Of a DNA stretch of 45,124 nucleotides, positions 15,395 through 24,501 are shown in pieces. Below the pieces are notes generated by a model, which made no database searches, was not told the DNA's origin, and saw nothing but the letters and a program-made list of their open reading frames with translations. The DNA is from an uncultured Lachnospiraceae bacterium (GTDB lineage: Bacteria > Bacillota > Clostridia > Lachnospirales > Lachnospiraceae). The first letter of the stretch is position 1. Each line of letters opens with the position of its first letter. Made by a program: the position numbers and the translations under genes. The stretch spans positions 2,265-47,388 of the forward strand of contig CACYXH010000012.1 in NCBI GenBank assembly GCA_902778245.1, written 5' to 3'.

Positions 15395-15498
15395 TGTTAC
15401 TATTTACAACCTTAGACATAAAAGCGTCGTAAGACGCGGCAGACGTGCGCAGCACGGATGGTCTGAGGTCTGTTGGCGGAGGGGCTGTGAATAGTAAC
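15395..15498 (-). repeat. Palindromic element after alaS
   Basis: The outer arms pair 12 of 13 positions (TGTTACTATTTACA at 15395-15408 with TGTGAATAGTAAC at 15486-15498). Inside are GCGTC-GTAA-GACGC (15424-15437) and a CAGAC/GTCTG pairing around GTGCGCAGCAC. The right arm starts four bases after the alaS stop. A short T-run lies beyond the left arm (minus-strand TAAAAGTCACATTTTTT), so termination is possible. Confidence 0.65.
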
Positions 15499-15501
15499 CT
15501 T

Positions 15502-18141
15502 TTACTTCACCTGATCAGACAGAACTTCCGCAGCCTTGGCGAGAGCCGCATCGATGCCAGCAGGATTCTTTCCGCCAGCCTGTGCCATATTCGGACGGCC
15601 CCCGCCGCCGCCGCCAACCAGAGCCGCAATTCCCTTTATCAGATTTCCCGCATGGGCTCCTGCTTTTATGGCCGCATCCGTAGCTGTGGCCATCAGGTTC
15701 ACCTTGCCATCCACCACAGAAGCAAGAACCACAACGCCATCTCCCAGCTTCTCTTTCAGCTGATCACCCAGTTCCCGCAAGCCGTTCATGTCTACGCCTT
15801 CCATCTTCGAAGCTAACAGTTTCACTCCCTTGATGTCCAGCACCTTGTCCATCACATCTCCAAGCGCGTCTTTTGCCATCTTGCTCTTCAGGGATTCGCA
15901 CTCGCTCAAAGAAGCCTTCAGTTCCGCCTGAAGGGCAATTATCTTCTCCAGGACATTTGGCGTATTTGTTTTTAATAGAGCAGCTGCCTTATTCAATTCT
16001 TCCTCAATCTTCTTATAGTATGCAATGACCGCGTCACCGGTCAGTGCCTCGATACGCCGCACACCGGCTGCCACGCCTGCTTCACTTAAAATTTTAAAAT
16101 TCTTGATCTCTGCCGTATTTTTCACATGAGTACCACCGCAAAGCTCCTTGGAGAACTCACCCATAGACACTACGCGCACGCTCTCTCCGTATTTCTCATC
16201 AAACAGAGCCATGGCGCCCGTCTTCTTCGCCTCCTCCAGACTCATAATATCGGTGGATACTTCCAGCGCCTGCTCAATCTCATGGTTTACCATATCTTCC
16301 ACTTGCCGCAGTTCCTCCGCGGTCATGGCCTGGAAATGCGCAAAGTCAAAGCGAAGTCTGTCAGGAGTTACCAGAGATCCTTTCTGCTCCACATGGCTGC
16401 CCAGCACCATCTTCAACGCTTTCTGCAGCAGATGGGTCGCGCTGTGGTTTTTCTCTGTGTTCTTTCTGCCTTCAGCATCCACCGTCAGGGTAACAATATC
16501 CCCGATTTTAAACATTCCGGAAATCACATGACCTACATGACCCACTTTTCCGCCTCTCAGCTTAATAGTATCTTCCACCGCAAACTCACCGGTAGCGCAG
16601 ATGATCGTCCCTTTATCTCCCTGCTGACCGCCCATGGTTGCATAGAACGGTGTTCTTTCTACTATGATCGTACCCTTTTCTCCGTCAGAAAGTGCCTCTG
16701 TCAGTTCTGTCTCCGTGGTAAGTACTGTAATTTTGGATTCCTCGCTAAGCAGCGTATATCCGTCAAACTCTGTGGTAATATCGTTTCGGATCTCGTCGTA
16801 AACCGTAGCATCCGCACCCATGTAATTCGTCACCGCCCGGGCGTTTCTTGCCTTGGTACGCTGCTGCTCCATACAGGCGCGAAAACCATCTTCATCAATT
16901 TCATATCCCTTTTCTTCCAGGATTTCCTTTGTCAGATCCAGAGGGAAGCCATAGGTATCATACAGGGTAAACGCATTTTCCCCGGACAGGATCTTTTCTC
17001 CGGATTTCTCAAGATCCGCCTCCATGCCCGTCAAGATCGTCAGTCCCTGATCGATGGTCTTATTAAATTTTTCCTCTTCCTGCCCCAGAACTTTGAAGAT
17101 AAAGTCTTTCTTTTCCTCCAGCTCCGGATATCCGTCCTTCGATCCCTCGATCACCGTAGCGCTCAGGCGGGAAAGAAATGCCCCATCAATTCCCAGCAAT
17201 CTTCCGTGTCTTGCCGCGCGGCGGATCAGACGGCGCAGTACATACCCGCGTCCCTCATTGGTGGGCATGATACCATCTGAGATCATAAAGGTAGCGGAAC
17301 GGATATGATCTACGATCAGGCGGATGGAAATATCCTTGATCTCATCTGCCTTATAAGAAGTATGTGCAAATTCACAAACCTTATCCCGCAAAGCCTGCAT
17401 CGTATCCACGTCAAAGATAGAATCCACATCCTGTACTACTACTGCCAGACGTTCCAGTCCCATACCGGTATCGATATTCTTGTTTTTTAGTGTGGTGTAA
17501 TTGCCATTTCCATCATTTTCGAACTGGGTAAATACGTTGTTCCATACCTCGATATAACGATCACAATCACACCCAACGGTACATCCCGGTTTTCCACACC
17601 CGTATTTTTCTCCCCTGTCATAGTAAATCTCCGAACAGGGGCCGCAGGGGCCAGCGCCATGCTCCCAGAAGTTGTCCTCCTTGCCAAAACGGAAAATGCG
17701 CTCTTTCGGGATCCCCACTTCCTTATTCCAGATATCAAATGCCTCATCATCGTCCAGATACACGGACGGATACAAACGATCCGGATCCAGTCCGACTACC
17801 TCTGTCAGAAACTCCCAGGACCAGTTGATGGCTTCATGTTTAAAGTAATCTCCAAAAGAGAAGTTTCCAAGCATCTCAAAGAATGTGCCGTGGCGTGCTG
17901 TTTTTCCCACATTCTCAATATCTCCGGTGCGGATACATTTCTGGCAGGTAGCCACGCGCTTACAGGGCGGGATCTCCGCTCCTGTGAAATATGGCTTCAA
18001 CGGAGCCATACCTGCATTGATCAAAAGAAGACTCTTGTCATTGTGGGGAACAAGAGAAAAACTCTTCATTACCAGATGTCCCTTGCTGGCAAAAAAGTCA
18101 AGATACATCTGTCTTAATTGATTTACTCCATATTTTTCCAC
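15502..18141 (-). CDS. alaS: Alanine--tRNA ligase
   Basis: AlaRS charges tRNA-Ala and edits mischarged Ser/Gly. I place the start at the GTG at 18141 (879 residues), because it gives the classical VEKYGVNQLRQMYLDFF opening and has GGAGG nine bases upstream; an in-frame GTG at 18177 has no such site. The class II catalytic part is at the N-terminus (FFASKGHLVMKSFSLVPHNDKSLLLINAGM). The editing domain has HSATHLLQKAL and ELCGGTHVKNT, zinc ligands of the family. The C-terminal glycine-rich GGGGGGRPNMAQAGG marks the C-Ala oligomerisation domain. It lies 79 bases after tyrS, with no promoter seen between, so both synthetases may be read from the tyrS T-box leader. This would tie alaS expression to tyrosine charging. 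Confidence 0.97.
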   Translation of the reverse strand: MEKYGVNQLRQMYLDFFASKGHLVMKSFSLVPHNDKSLLLINAGMAPLKPYFTGAEIPPCKRVATCQKCIRTGDIENVGKTARHGTFFEMLGNFSFGDYFKHEAINWSWEFLTEVVGLDPDRLYPSVYLDDDEAFDIWNKEVGIPKERIFRFGKEDNFWEHGAGPCGPCSEIYYDRGEKYGCGKPGCTVGCDCDRYIEVWNNVFTQFENDGNGNYTTLKNKNIDTGMGLERLAVVVQDVDSIFDVDTMQALRDKVCEFAHTSYKADEIKDISIRLIVDHIRSATFMISDGIMPTNEGRGYVLRRLIRRAARHGRLLGIDGAFLSRLSATVIEGSKDGYPELEEKKDFIFKVLGQEEEKFNKTIDQGLTILTGMEADLEKSGEKILSGENAFTLYDTYGFPLDLTKEILEEKGYEIDEDGFRACMEQQRTKARNARAVTNYMGADATVYDEIRNDITTEFDGYTLLSEESKITVLTTETELTEALSDGEKGTIIVERTPFYATMGGQQGDKGTIICATGEFAVEDTIKLRGGKVGHVGHVISGMFKIGDIVTLTVDAEGRKNTEKNHSATHLLQKALKMVLGSHVEQKGSLVTPDRLRFDFAHFQAMTAEELRQVEDMVNHEIEQALEVSTDIMSLEEAKKTGAMALFDEKYGESVRVVSMGEFSKELCGGTHVKNTAEIKNFKILSEAGVAAGVRRIEALTGDAVIAYYKKIEEELNKAAALLKTNTPNVLEKIIALQAELKASLSECESLKSKMAKDALGDVMDKVLDIKGVKLLASKMEGVDMNGLRELGDQLKEKLGDGVVVLASVVDGKVNLMATATDAAIKAGAHAGNLIKGIAALVGGGGGGRPNMAQAGGKNPAGIDAALAKAAEVLSDQVK

Positions 18142-18220
18142 GATTTTTTCCTCCAGTTTACCAGTTGGTACTAACACGCTATTTTATCATACATACCTGT
18201 TTCTGGTAAACCTTTTTCCC

Positions 18221-19444
18221 TTATTTCATGCAAACTTTTTTAAATTTCTTCTTGCCGCGCTTAATCACAACGCCTTCTCCGGACAATTCATCTTTGGCAA
18301 GCACATACTTGATGTCCGTGATCTTCTCTCCGTCCACGGAAACACCGCCCTGTTCAATGGCTCTGCGTCCTTCACTCCTGCTGGCTACAAGTTCCGCTTT
18401 TACCAGAGCCCCGATCAGATCGATACCTCCGTCCGTCAGGTCTTCCTGCGTCAATTGGGCTGTAGGCATTTCGGCTGCATTTCCGGTTCCAAACAGCGCT
18501 CTCGCGCCCTCCTGGGCTTTCTTGGCTTCTTCCTCACCGTGTACCAGGTTGGTCAGCTCATAAGCCAGGATCTCTTTCGCCTGATTTAGCTGGCTGCCTT
18601 CCCAGTGATCCATCTCGTCAATCTGTTCCAACGGCAGGAAAGTCAGCATCCGCAAACATTTCATAACATCAGCATCCGCTACATTTCGCCAGTACTGGTA
18701 AAAATCAAACGGTGTGGTCTTGTTCGGATCAAGCCATACTGCCCCGGACTGAGTCTTACCCATTTTCTTGCCCTCTGAGTTCAGCAATAAGGTAATGGTC
18801 ATTGCGTATGCATCTTTTCCCAGTTTTCTTCGGATCAGCTCTGTTCCCCCCAGCATATTGCTCCACTGGTCATCGCCGCCGAACTGCATATTGCAGCCGT
18901 ATCTCTGGAACAGTGCGTAAAAGTCATAGCTCTGCATGATCATGTAGTTGAATTCCAGGAAGCTCAAGCCTCTTTCCATACGCTGCTTATAGCACTCTGC
19001 GGTAAGCATCCGGTTAACGGAGAAGTGCGGTCCCACTTCTCTGAGCAGTTCTACATAGTTCAGATCCAGCAGCCAATCCGCATTGTTCACCATCAAGGCC
19101 CTTCCATCAGAAAAATCGATGAAACGGCTCATCTGCTTTTTGAAGCATTCGCAGTTGTGCTGTATCGTCTCCTTGGTCATCATCTGACGCATATCGGTCC
19201 GTCCGGACGGATCCCCGATCATACCGGTTCCCCCGCCCAGCAGTGCGATGGGCTTGTTTCCTGCCATCTGCAGACGCTTCATCAGACAGAGAGCCATGAA
19301 ATGACCCACATGCAGGCTGTCCGCCGTTGGGTCAAAGCCAATGTAGAACGTAGCCTTTCCGGCATTGATCATCTCTCTGATCTCTTTTTCATCTGTTACC
19401 TGTGCCAGAAGTCCTCTGGCCTGCAATTCCTCGTAAACTTGCAT
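18221..19444 (-). CDS. tyrS: Tyrosine--tRNA ligase
   Basis: A class I aminoacyl-tRNA synthetase of 407 residues from the ATG at 19444, which has AAGGAGGG eight bases upstream. The HIGH-like motif is HVGH at 45-48 in [15 protein letters not shown], and the KMSKS-like motif is KMGKT around 227-231. The tyrosine pocket segment [10 protein letters not shown] and [16 protein letters not shown] are present. The C-terminus carries an S4-type RNA-binding domain ([30 protein letters not shown]). Expression is controlled by a Tyr T-box leader directly upstream. Confidence 0.97.
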   Translation of the reverse strand: MQVYEELQARGLLAQVTDEKEIREMINAGKATFYIGFDPTADSLHVGHFMALCLMKRLQMAGNKPIALLGGGTGMIGDPSGRTDMRQMMTKETIQHNCECFKKQMSRFIDFSDGRALMVNNADWLLDLNYVELLREVGPHFSVNRMLTAECYKQRMERGLSFLEFNYMIMQSYDFYALFQRYGCNMQFGGDDQWSNMLGGTELIRRKLGKDAYAMTITLLLNSEGKKMGKTQSGAVWLDPNKTTPFDFYQYWRNVADADVMKCLRMLTFLPLEQIDEMDHWEGSQLNQAKEILAYELTNLVHGEEEAKKAQEGARALFGTGNAAEMPTAQLTQEDLTDGGIDLIGALVKAELVASRSEGRRAIEQGGVSVDGEKITDIKYVLAKDELSGEGVVIKRGKKKFKKVCMK

Positions 19445-19471
19445 TTTTAATCCCTCCTTAAACAACATGAA

Positions 19472-19744
19472 AGGCTCCCGTCCTGTATAAGGACGAGAGC
19501 CATAGTCTCGTGTTACCACCTTATTTCACAAAACGCTCACACGCTCTGCCTCATTGAGTACCCGCATACTCTGACATTGTAACGGTCGTCTCTCCGTCGC
19601 AGCCTACTTGGATAAAACTGTTAATTTTCTCCGTTTGGTGCGCAGCTCCGGGATGTATTCAAAACCACTTTCCTGTGCACCTCTCATCCGCCGGTAGCTT
19701 TCTGTACATTTCACTGGTCTTTACTTGTTCCCATCATTACTTTG
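19472..19744 (-). promoter_or_regulatory. Tyrosine T-box leader of tyrS
   Basis: Reading minus from about 19744, the leader shows Stem I features (GATGGGAACAAGTA, AAAGCTACCGG, GTGCACAGGAAAGTGG). A specifier-loop context GAATACATCCCGG places the UAC tyrosine codon at 19655-19657. The T-box sequence AAGGTGGTAACACGAGA lies at 19506-19522. A terminator GGCTCTCGTCC-TTATACA-GGACGGGAGCC with a short T-run follows at 19472-19502. Uncharged tRNA-Tyr would pair with the specifier and T-box and favour the antiterminator. The stem I and T-box are clear; the exact ends are approximate. Confidence 0.93.
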
Positions 19745-19750
19745 AAATAA

Positions 19751-19779
19751 AGTATAGTGATTTCGATATTTTCTGTCAA
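19751..19779 (-). promoter_or_regulatory. tyrS/alaS promoter
   Basis: Minus strand: TTGACA (perfect -35), exactly 17 bases, TATACT (-10). Transcription would start near 19744 and run into the T-box leader. Confidence 0.9.
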
Positions 19780-19806
19780 GAGTGAAAATGAAAAACGTTG
19801 TTTTTC

Positions 19807-19835
19807 TTGCTTCTAACCGTTACATTTGCTACAAT
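19807..19835 (+). promoter_or_regulatory. tmcAL promoter
   Basis: Plus strand: TTGCTT, 17-base spacer, TACAAT, 39 bases upstream of the ATG at 19875. It diverges from the tyrS promoter, the two -35 boxes being about 28 bases apart. Confidence 0.75.
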
Positions 19836-19874
19836 ATGCAAAAACATGTTCAGGAAAAACACAGGAGATCATAA

Positions 19875-21125
19875 ATGAAGACGGTCGGCATCATTGCGGA
19901 ATACAATCCATTTCATAACGGTCATGCCTATCAGCTGCGCAAGGCCAAAGAGCTAACCGGAGCAGACTATACCGTGGTAGTCATAAGCCCGGACTTTGTG
20001 CAGCGGGGAGAACCCGCCATCGTCAATAAATATGTTCGTACTCGGATGGCCTTAGAAAATGGAGCTGATCTGATTCTTGAACTGCCGATATGTTTTGCCA
20101 GCGGCAGTGCGGAATATTTTGCCGATGGTGCAGTAGCAATATTGAACGCTCTTGGATGTATAGATGCCCTTTGTTTTGGTTGTGAGACGGATAACGCGGA
20201 TGCATTTCTGACTTTGGCAGAATTTTTCACCAACGAGCCTGAGTCTTACAAGATTCTGTTTCGCCAGAATATAAAAAGCGGAATGACTTACCCCAGGGCC
20301 AGACAGGCGGCGTATCTGGAATATACAAAATTGCAGGAAGCAGCGTTGCCCTCAGCCGAACTTATCTCCAGACCAAATAATATTTTGGGATTGGAATATG
20401 TAAAAGCACTGCGAAAATACAACAGCACAATACAGCCTTTCCCCATCAAACGCATGGGGAACGACTACCACTGTCTGTCTCTGGACGGAAGCTTCTGCTC
20501 TGCCACTGCGCTCCGCGGTGCGCTGCGAGAATCTGCTTCTTTCCAAACCGAATCTCATAAGTTTTCCGAAGTTATCCCGCAGAACGCTTTCCATTTACTT
20601 CAGAAAGAAGCGGAAGCAAATCGCCTGGTCACACTGAATGATTTTTCTTCTGTCCTTCACTATAAACTGCTTTTTGAAAATGACTTCTCCTGTTATTTGG
20701 ATGTCAGCACGGATTTATCTGACCGCATTATCAATCTTCTACCTGAGTACGAAAATCCGATGCAGTTTGTTTCTCTTCTGAAGTCAAGGCAGATGACAGA
20801 GGCAAGAATCCGCCGGGCCTTGCTGCACATACTCCTGAATATTAGGGCTGCGGATACGGAATGGTTTCGTCTGCAGGGCTGTGCAAGTTATGCCCGCATC
20901 CTTGGTTTCCGAGGTGAAGCGGCGCCTCTGCTTCATGAGATAAAAAATTCCTCTTCTATACCGCTGATCACAAAACTGGCGGATATGAAAAATATCCTGA
21001 GCGGCCCTGCACTGCAGATGCTCACCCAGGATATTTCCGCTTCCCATGTTTACCAGCTGGCTCTTTGCTCCCGCTTTAGCGAAGGGATCCGAAGCGAATT
21101 TATCAGATCACCCATCATATTATAG
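19875..21125 (+). CDS. tmcAL: tRNA(Met) cytidine acetate ligase (nucleotidyltransferase fold)
   Basis: TmcAL uses acetate and ATP to form N4-acetylcytidine at the wobble position of elongator tRNA-Met. The 416 residues open with TVGIIAEYNPFHNGHAYQL, whose HNGH is the HxGH nucleotide-binding motif. ISPDFVQRGEPAIVNKYVRTRMALENGADLILELP and the CFGCETDN segment follow, all typical of the COG1323 family. AGGAG precedes the ATG. It is a single-gene unit convergent with rnpB: the stop is only 16 bases from the 3' end of the RNase P RNA, with no separate terminator visible. Confidence 0.93.
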   Translation: MKTVGIIAEYNPFHNGHAYQLRKAKELTGADYTVVVISPDFVQRGEPAIVNKYVRTRMALENGADLILELPICFASGSAEYFADGAVAILNALGCIDALCFGCETDNADAFLTLAEFFTNEPESYKILFRQNIKSGMTYPRARQAAYLEYTKLQEAALPSAELISRPNNILGLEYVKALRKYNSTIQPFPIKRMGNDYHCLSLDGSFCSATALRGALRESASFQTESHKFSEVIPQNAFHLLQKEAEANRLVTLNDFSSVLHYKLLFENDFSCYLDVSTDLSDRIINLLPEYENPMQFVSLLKSRQMTEARIRRALLHILLNIRAADTEWFRLQGCASYARILGFRGEAAPLLHEIKNSSSIPLITKLADMKNILSGPALQMLTQDISASHVYQLALCSRFSEGIRSEFIRSPIIL

Positions 21126-21140
21126 GTATTTTCAGTATTT

Positions 21141-21494
21141 TCAAGCGAGCGGGACGATAAGCCGGGTTATGTCGTGAATGGTCATCTATCCAGACCTGCT
21201 GTCGCCAACAGGTTCCAGCGACCTACCTAAAGCTGACGGGCCGTCATATGCTTTGTTTCGGTCTTGCTTCGGATGGGGTTTACATATGCCCTCCCTGTTA
21301 CCAGGGAGGCGGTAGTCTCTTACACTGCCCTTCCACCCTTACCAGCCAGTGGCTGGCGGTTCATTTCTGTTGCACTATCCTTGGAGTCGCCTCCACCGGA
21401 CGTTATCCGGCATCCTGCCCTGTGAAGCCCGGACTTTCCTCGTCTGGCACCTTTCGGCCTGCCAGCCGCGACCATTTATCCCACTCGTTTGAAG
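21141..21494 (-). ncRNA. rnpB: RNase P RNA
   Basis: This is the catalytic RNA of RNase P, which cuts the 5' leader of pre-tRNAs. Minus strand: P1 pairs TTCAAACGAGTGGGA (5', near 21493) with TCCCGCTCGCTTGAA (3', near 21141). The universal core GAGGAAAGTCCGGGC is at 21427-21441. The GTAAGAGACTACCG region, GGTGGAAGGGCAG and a late AACCCGGCTTATCG also fit. The folding layout looks like the ancestral A type; I did not compute it. Ends are set by P1 pairing and may be off by a few bases. I see no convincing promoter; the upstream side carries palindromic element A. Confidence 0.93.
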
Positions 21495-21545
21495 CCAGCT
21501 CGCATCAAGCCAACTGACACCCACTACCTTACAGAGGATTTCTGC

Positions 21546-21702
21546 CAGTATGCTTGTACAAAAAACACGTCTATCTCGTTCCCCTTGCTGCAAACCTATC
21601 TGCACGCCGCTCAAATGAGATAGAAGCATATGCATTTTCGCGGCGGCAAGGTTTTGGCAAGAGTTCACTCGCACGACGATCGTTTTTTGTACAAGCATAC
21701 TG
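21546..21702. repeat. Palindromic element A beside rnpB
   Basis: A perfect 21-bp inverted repeat (21546-21566 and 21682-21702, centred on GCTTGTACAAAAAAC) bounds about 115 bases. Inside, CTTGCTGC...GCGGCAAG and CTATCT...AGATAG-type pairings give further stems. Short reading frames across it are by-products of the palindrome and match nothing I recognise. Confidence 0.7.
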
Positions 21703-21717
21703 TCCGCAATCCAAAGC

Positions 21718-21908
21718 GTTACTGCATGGCTTGTGAAGGAATAATGTCTGATGAAAACGATCGGTTTCTGACTGAGCTTTGCAAGTTACGTGCTCGGACG
21801 AGGAGCAAACGCTTTTATCGGGAACGATGTCCGAGCAAATGTAACGCAGCAAAGTGAAGGTCGGAAACTATGTTTTCAGCAGATATTATTCCTTACAAGC
21901 CGTCATTA
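21718..21908. repeat. Palindromic element B, ~80-base arms, beside rnpB
   Basis: The left arm 21718-21799 and right arm 21829-21908 are imperfect reverse complements over ~80 bases. Examples are GGCTTGTGAAGGAATAAT with ATTATTCCTTACAAGCC, and TGCTCGGAC with GTCCGAGCA. The loop is about 29 bases. Outside both elements lies another inverted pair, ACACCCACTA (from 21518) and TAGTGGGTGT (from 21911), so A and B may have arrived as one nested unit. No gene is visible. Confidence 0.75.
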
Positions 21909-21930
21909 CATAGTGGGTGTTCCAGAAATT

Positions 21931-21967
21931 ATAGATTAGGAAACACTTGATGTGTTTCCTAATCTAT
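21931..21967 (-). terminator. 16-bp perfect hairpin after glgB (CACTGAT family)
   Basis: Stem arms 21931-21946 and 21952-21967 (ATAGATTAGGAAACAC and its complement), loop TTGAT. It lies 45 bases downstream of the glgB stop. The T-run is weak (TATAATTTC), so it is either a modest terminator or an mRNA 3' stabiliser. It shares its loop-proximal core (AAACAC-TTGAT-GTGTTT) with the hairpin at 4552-4583. Confidence 0.65.
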
Positions 21968-22011
21968 GCCTATTGGGACGGCTAAGGAAGCTTTGATTCA
22001 GCGAGATTTTT

Positions 22012-24405
22012 CTATTTTTCCTCTTCTGCCACTTTCTGCTCTAATTCCTCTTTCAGGCTTCTTTTTGGAGCGTTTTTCTTTGCTGTGCTCTTCTTTGCTG
22101 CGGCGCCTGTACTCTTTCCTGCTGCGGTTTTCGCTGTCGCTGTTTTTTTCGCTGCCGCAGACTTTTTCGCTTTCGCAGCTTCATTCTGGGAGTGTTTTTC
22201 TTCCACTCTTGTGCAGCTGAAAACGGAAATTCCCATAGGCGGAACTTTAATGCGTATGGAATCTGGTTTCTCATCACATTCGTCTTTCTTTGAGGTCTTC
22301 ACTCTCGGATTCAGATTTCCCCCACCGCCAAATTCTGCCCGATCACTGTTGAAAATTTCTTTATATTTACCCGGGAAAGGCACCCCGATTTTGTGATCCT
22401 CGTAACAAAGCGGTGAAAAGTTGCACACTACCAGAAGCATTTCGTCTTCTTTTTCCGACTTTCTCAGGAACACCAGCATATTCTCATTGGCAGAAATACA
22501 ATTAATCCATTCAAAACCCTGCGGATCGTAATCTTTCTGATACAGTGCAGGGCTGCTTTTATACAATTTTAAGAGCGCTTTCATGTAACGCTGCATGTTC
22601 TGGTGTTCTTCATTCTGCAGAAGATTCCATTCAATGCTGCGCTCTTCCCACCACTCGTCAAACTGGGCAATATCCTGTCCCATAAACAGCAGTTTCTTAC
22701 CCGGATGCGTCATCATATATCCGTAGGCCGCCCGCAGGTTGGCAAACTTCATTTCCCTCCGACCTGGCATCTTCCCTACCATAGAGCCCTTGCCATGCAC
22801 CACCTCGTCATGAGACAGGGTCAGAATAAAGTCTTCGCTGTAATTGTAGATCATGCTGAACGTCAATTCCCCGTGATGATAGCCTCTGAAAATCGGATCC
22901 AGCTGCATATATCCAAGGAAATCATTCATCCAACCCATATTCCATTTATAGTCGAAGCCCAGTCCATCGTCATCAAGAGCGCCTGTGATCTTCGGCCACG
23001 CTGTGGATTCCTCCGCGATCAGTAACGCGCCGTCTATCTGTTTTTTAAAGATGGAATTTAGATGTTTCAGGAATTCCACGGCCTCCAGATTCTCTTTACC
23101 CCCATACATATTGGCAATCCATTCGCCATCATTCTTTCCATAATCAAGGTAAAGCATGGAGGCTACCGCATCCATACGGATACCGTCCGCGTGATATTTT
23201 TTTGCCCAGAACAACGCATTGGCGATCAGATAATTCTTTACCTCCGGTCTGCCATAATTGTAGATCAGCGTACCCCAGTGCGGATGATAGCCCTGGCGGG
23301 GATCCTGGTGCTCATACAGGCATGTCCCGTCAAATCCGGACAATCCCTGCACGTCCCTCGGAAAGTGAGCCGGAACCCAGTCTAAAATCACTCCAATTCC
23401 CTGCTCATGCATATAGTTCATGAAATACATAAAGTCTTTCGGAGAACCATATCTGGATGTAGGCGCATAATATCCTATCACCTGATAACCCCAGGAAGCA
23501 TCCAGGGGATGTTCCATCACCGGCATCAGTTCTATATGTGTATAACCCATCTCTTTCACATATTCCGCAATCATCGGCGCCAGTTCCCGGTAATTATAAA
23601 ACGTTCTGTCATCCTCCGGCTTTTTCCAGGAACCCAGATGCAGTTCATAGATGAACATCGGTTTTGTCTTTGTATCGGTTGACTTTCTCTGTTCCAGCCA
23701 TTTCTCGTCTGTCCAGTCAAATCCGCTAAGATCTGCTACAACCGATGCCGTAGCCGGGCGCAGTTCCGCTGCGTTGCCGTAAGGATCCGCTTTCAGATAG
23801 GTCAGTCCGCCCTTTGCTTTGATTTCATATTTGTAAACGGTTCCTTCCTTCAGTCCGGGAACAAATAATTCAAAAATGCCGGAATCCCAAAGTCTTCTCA
23901 TGGGAAGTCGCCGCCCATCCCAGAGTACAAAATCGCCTACCACGCTGACACGCACTGCATTAGGCGCCCATACTGCAAAGTACACGCCGGATACCCCGTT
24001 GATGGTCATCGGGTGCGCTCCCAGTTTTTCATATATCTCATAATTAATGCCGGCATTAAATTTTTTTGTCTCTGTTTCTGTGATCTGCGGCGCAAATGCA
24101 TAGGGATCTGCCTGTTCCTGCACGCTGCCGTCATCGAAAACCACCTCGAGACGGTATTCGGGGATCTTTTTTCCGGGAAGCAGCGCTGCAAAGAAGCCGG
24201 CCTCATCCTCCTGATCCATCGGGTAGGATTTCTTCACACCTTCCACTTTCACTGCGATCTCTTTCGCAGTGGGAATAAAGGTTTGAATCAAAACACCTTC
24301 ATCCGTCAAATGCGGGCCAAGAAATTCATGTGGATTGTCTTCGTCTGAATACACCAACCCCTCAATTTTGCCCCAGTCCATCATTTTATACAATTGCTCG
24401 TTCAT
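22012..24405 (-). CDS. glgB: 1,4-alpha-glucan branching enzyme with a Lys/Ala-rich C-terminal tail
   Basis: GlgB moves alpha-1,4 oligoglucan chains to alpha-1,6 positions in glycogen. From the ATG at 24405 (GGGAGGAGG upstream) it has 797 residues. The N-terminal modules contain the CBM48 part (GVYFAVWAPNAVRVSVVGDF). The GH13 barrel shows ADGIRMDAVASMLY (nucleophile Asp ~412), LLIAEESTAWP (acid/base Glu ~465) and LSHDEVVHGKGSM (Asp ~533). The catalytic and C-terminal domains end near 738. The last ~59 residues are an unusual Ala/Lys tail (AAKAKKSAAAKKTATAKTAA) like histone H1 or HU tails, ending in a short acidic helix (LKEELEQKVAEEEK). It is a monocistronic gene by context; no other glg genes are in the window. 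Confidence 0.95.
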   Translation of the reverse strand: MNEQLYKMMDWGKIEGLVYSDEDNPHEFLGPHLTDEGVLIQTFIPTAKEIAVKVEGVKKSYPMDQEDEAGFFAALLPGKKIPEYRLEVVFDDGSVQEQADPYAFAPQITETETKKFNAGINYEIYEKLGAHPMTINGVSGVYFAVWAPNAVRVSVVGDFVLWDGRRLPMRRLWDSGIFELFVPGLKEGTVYKYEIKAKGGLTYLKADPYGNAAELRPATASVVADLSGFDWTDEKWLEQRKSTDTKTKPMFIYELHLGSWKKPEDDRTFYNYRELAPMIAEYVKEMGYTHIELMPVMEHPLDASWGYQVIGYYAPTSRYGSPKDFMYFMNYMHEQGIGVILDWVPAHFPRDVQGLSGFDGTCLYEHQDPRQGYHPHWGTLIYNYGRPEVKNYLIANALFWAKKYHADGIRMDAVASMLYLDYGKNDGEWIANMYGGKENLEAVEFLKHLNSIFKKQIDGALLIAEESTAWPKITGALDDDGLGFDYKWNMGWMNDFLGYMQLDPIFRGYHHGELTFSMIYNYSEDFILTLSHDEVVHGKGSMVGKMPGRREMKFANLRAAYGYMMTHPGKKLLFMGQDIAQFDEWWEERSIEWNLLQNEEHQNMQRYMKALLKLYKSSPALYQKDYDPQGFEWINCISANENMLVFLRKSEKEDEMLLVVCNFSPLCYEDHKIGVPFPGKYKEIFNSDRAEFGGGGNLNPRVKTSKKDECDEKPDSIRIKVPPMGISVFSCTRVEEKHSQNEAAKAKKSAAAKKTATAKTAAGKSTGAAAKKSTAKKNAPKRSLKEELEQKVAEEEK

Positions 24406-24501
24406 AAGGTGCCTCCTCCCATTATACATTGCTGCCGGTTTTTATGCGTCTTTTATACGCTATCACATTCCACACATCCCAAAATAAAAATATAGTCCTT
24501 A

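Noticed and set aside
18142-18177. Upstream GTG start for alaS
   Set aside because: The GTG at 18141 has GGAGG upstream and starts with the family-typical sequence; the upstream one has neither.
21500-21620. rnpB promoter inside element A (CATACT in the arm)
   Set aside because: The -10-like CATACT has no -35 at a proper distance, and the same arm faces the other way too; not supported.
21554-21857. Several short open frames on both strands across elements A and B
   Set aside because: They overlap each other in both directions, arise from the palindrome arms and have no ribosome-binding sites or recognisable motifs.
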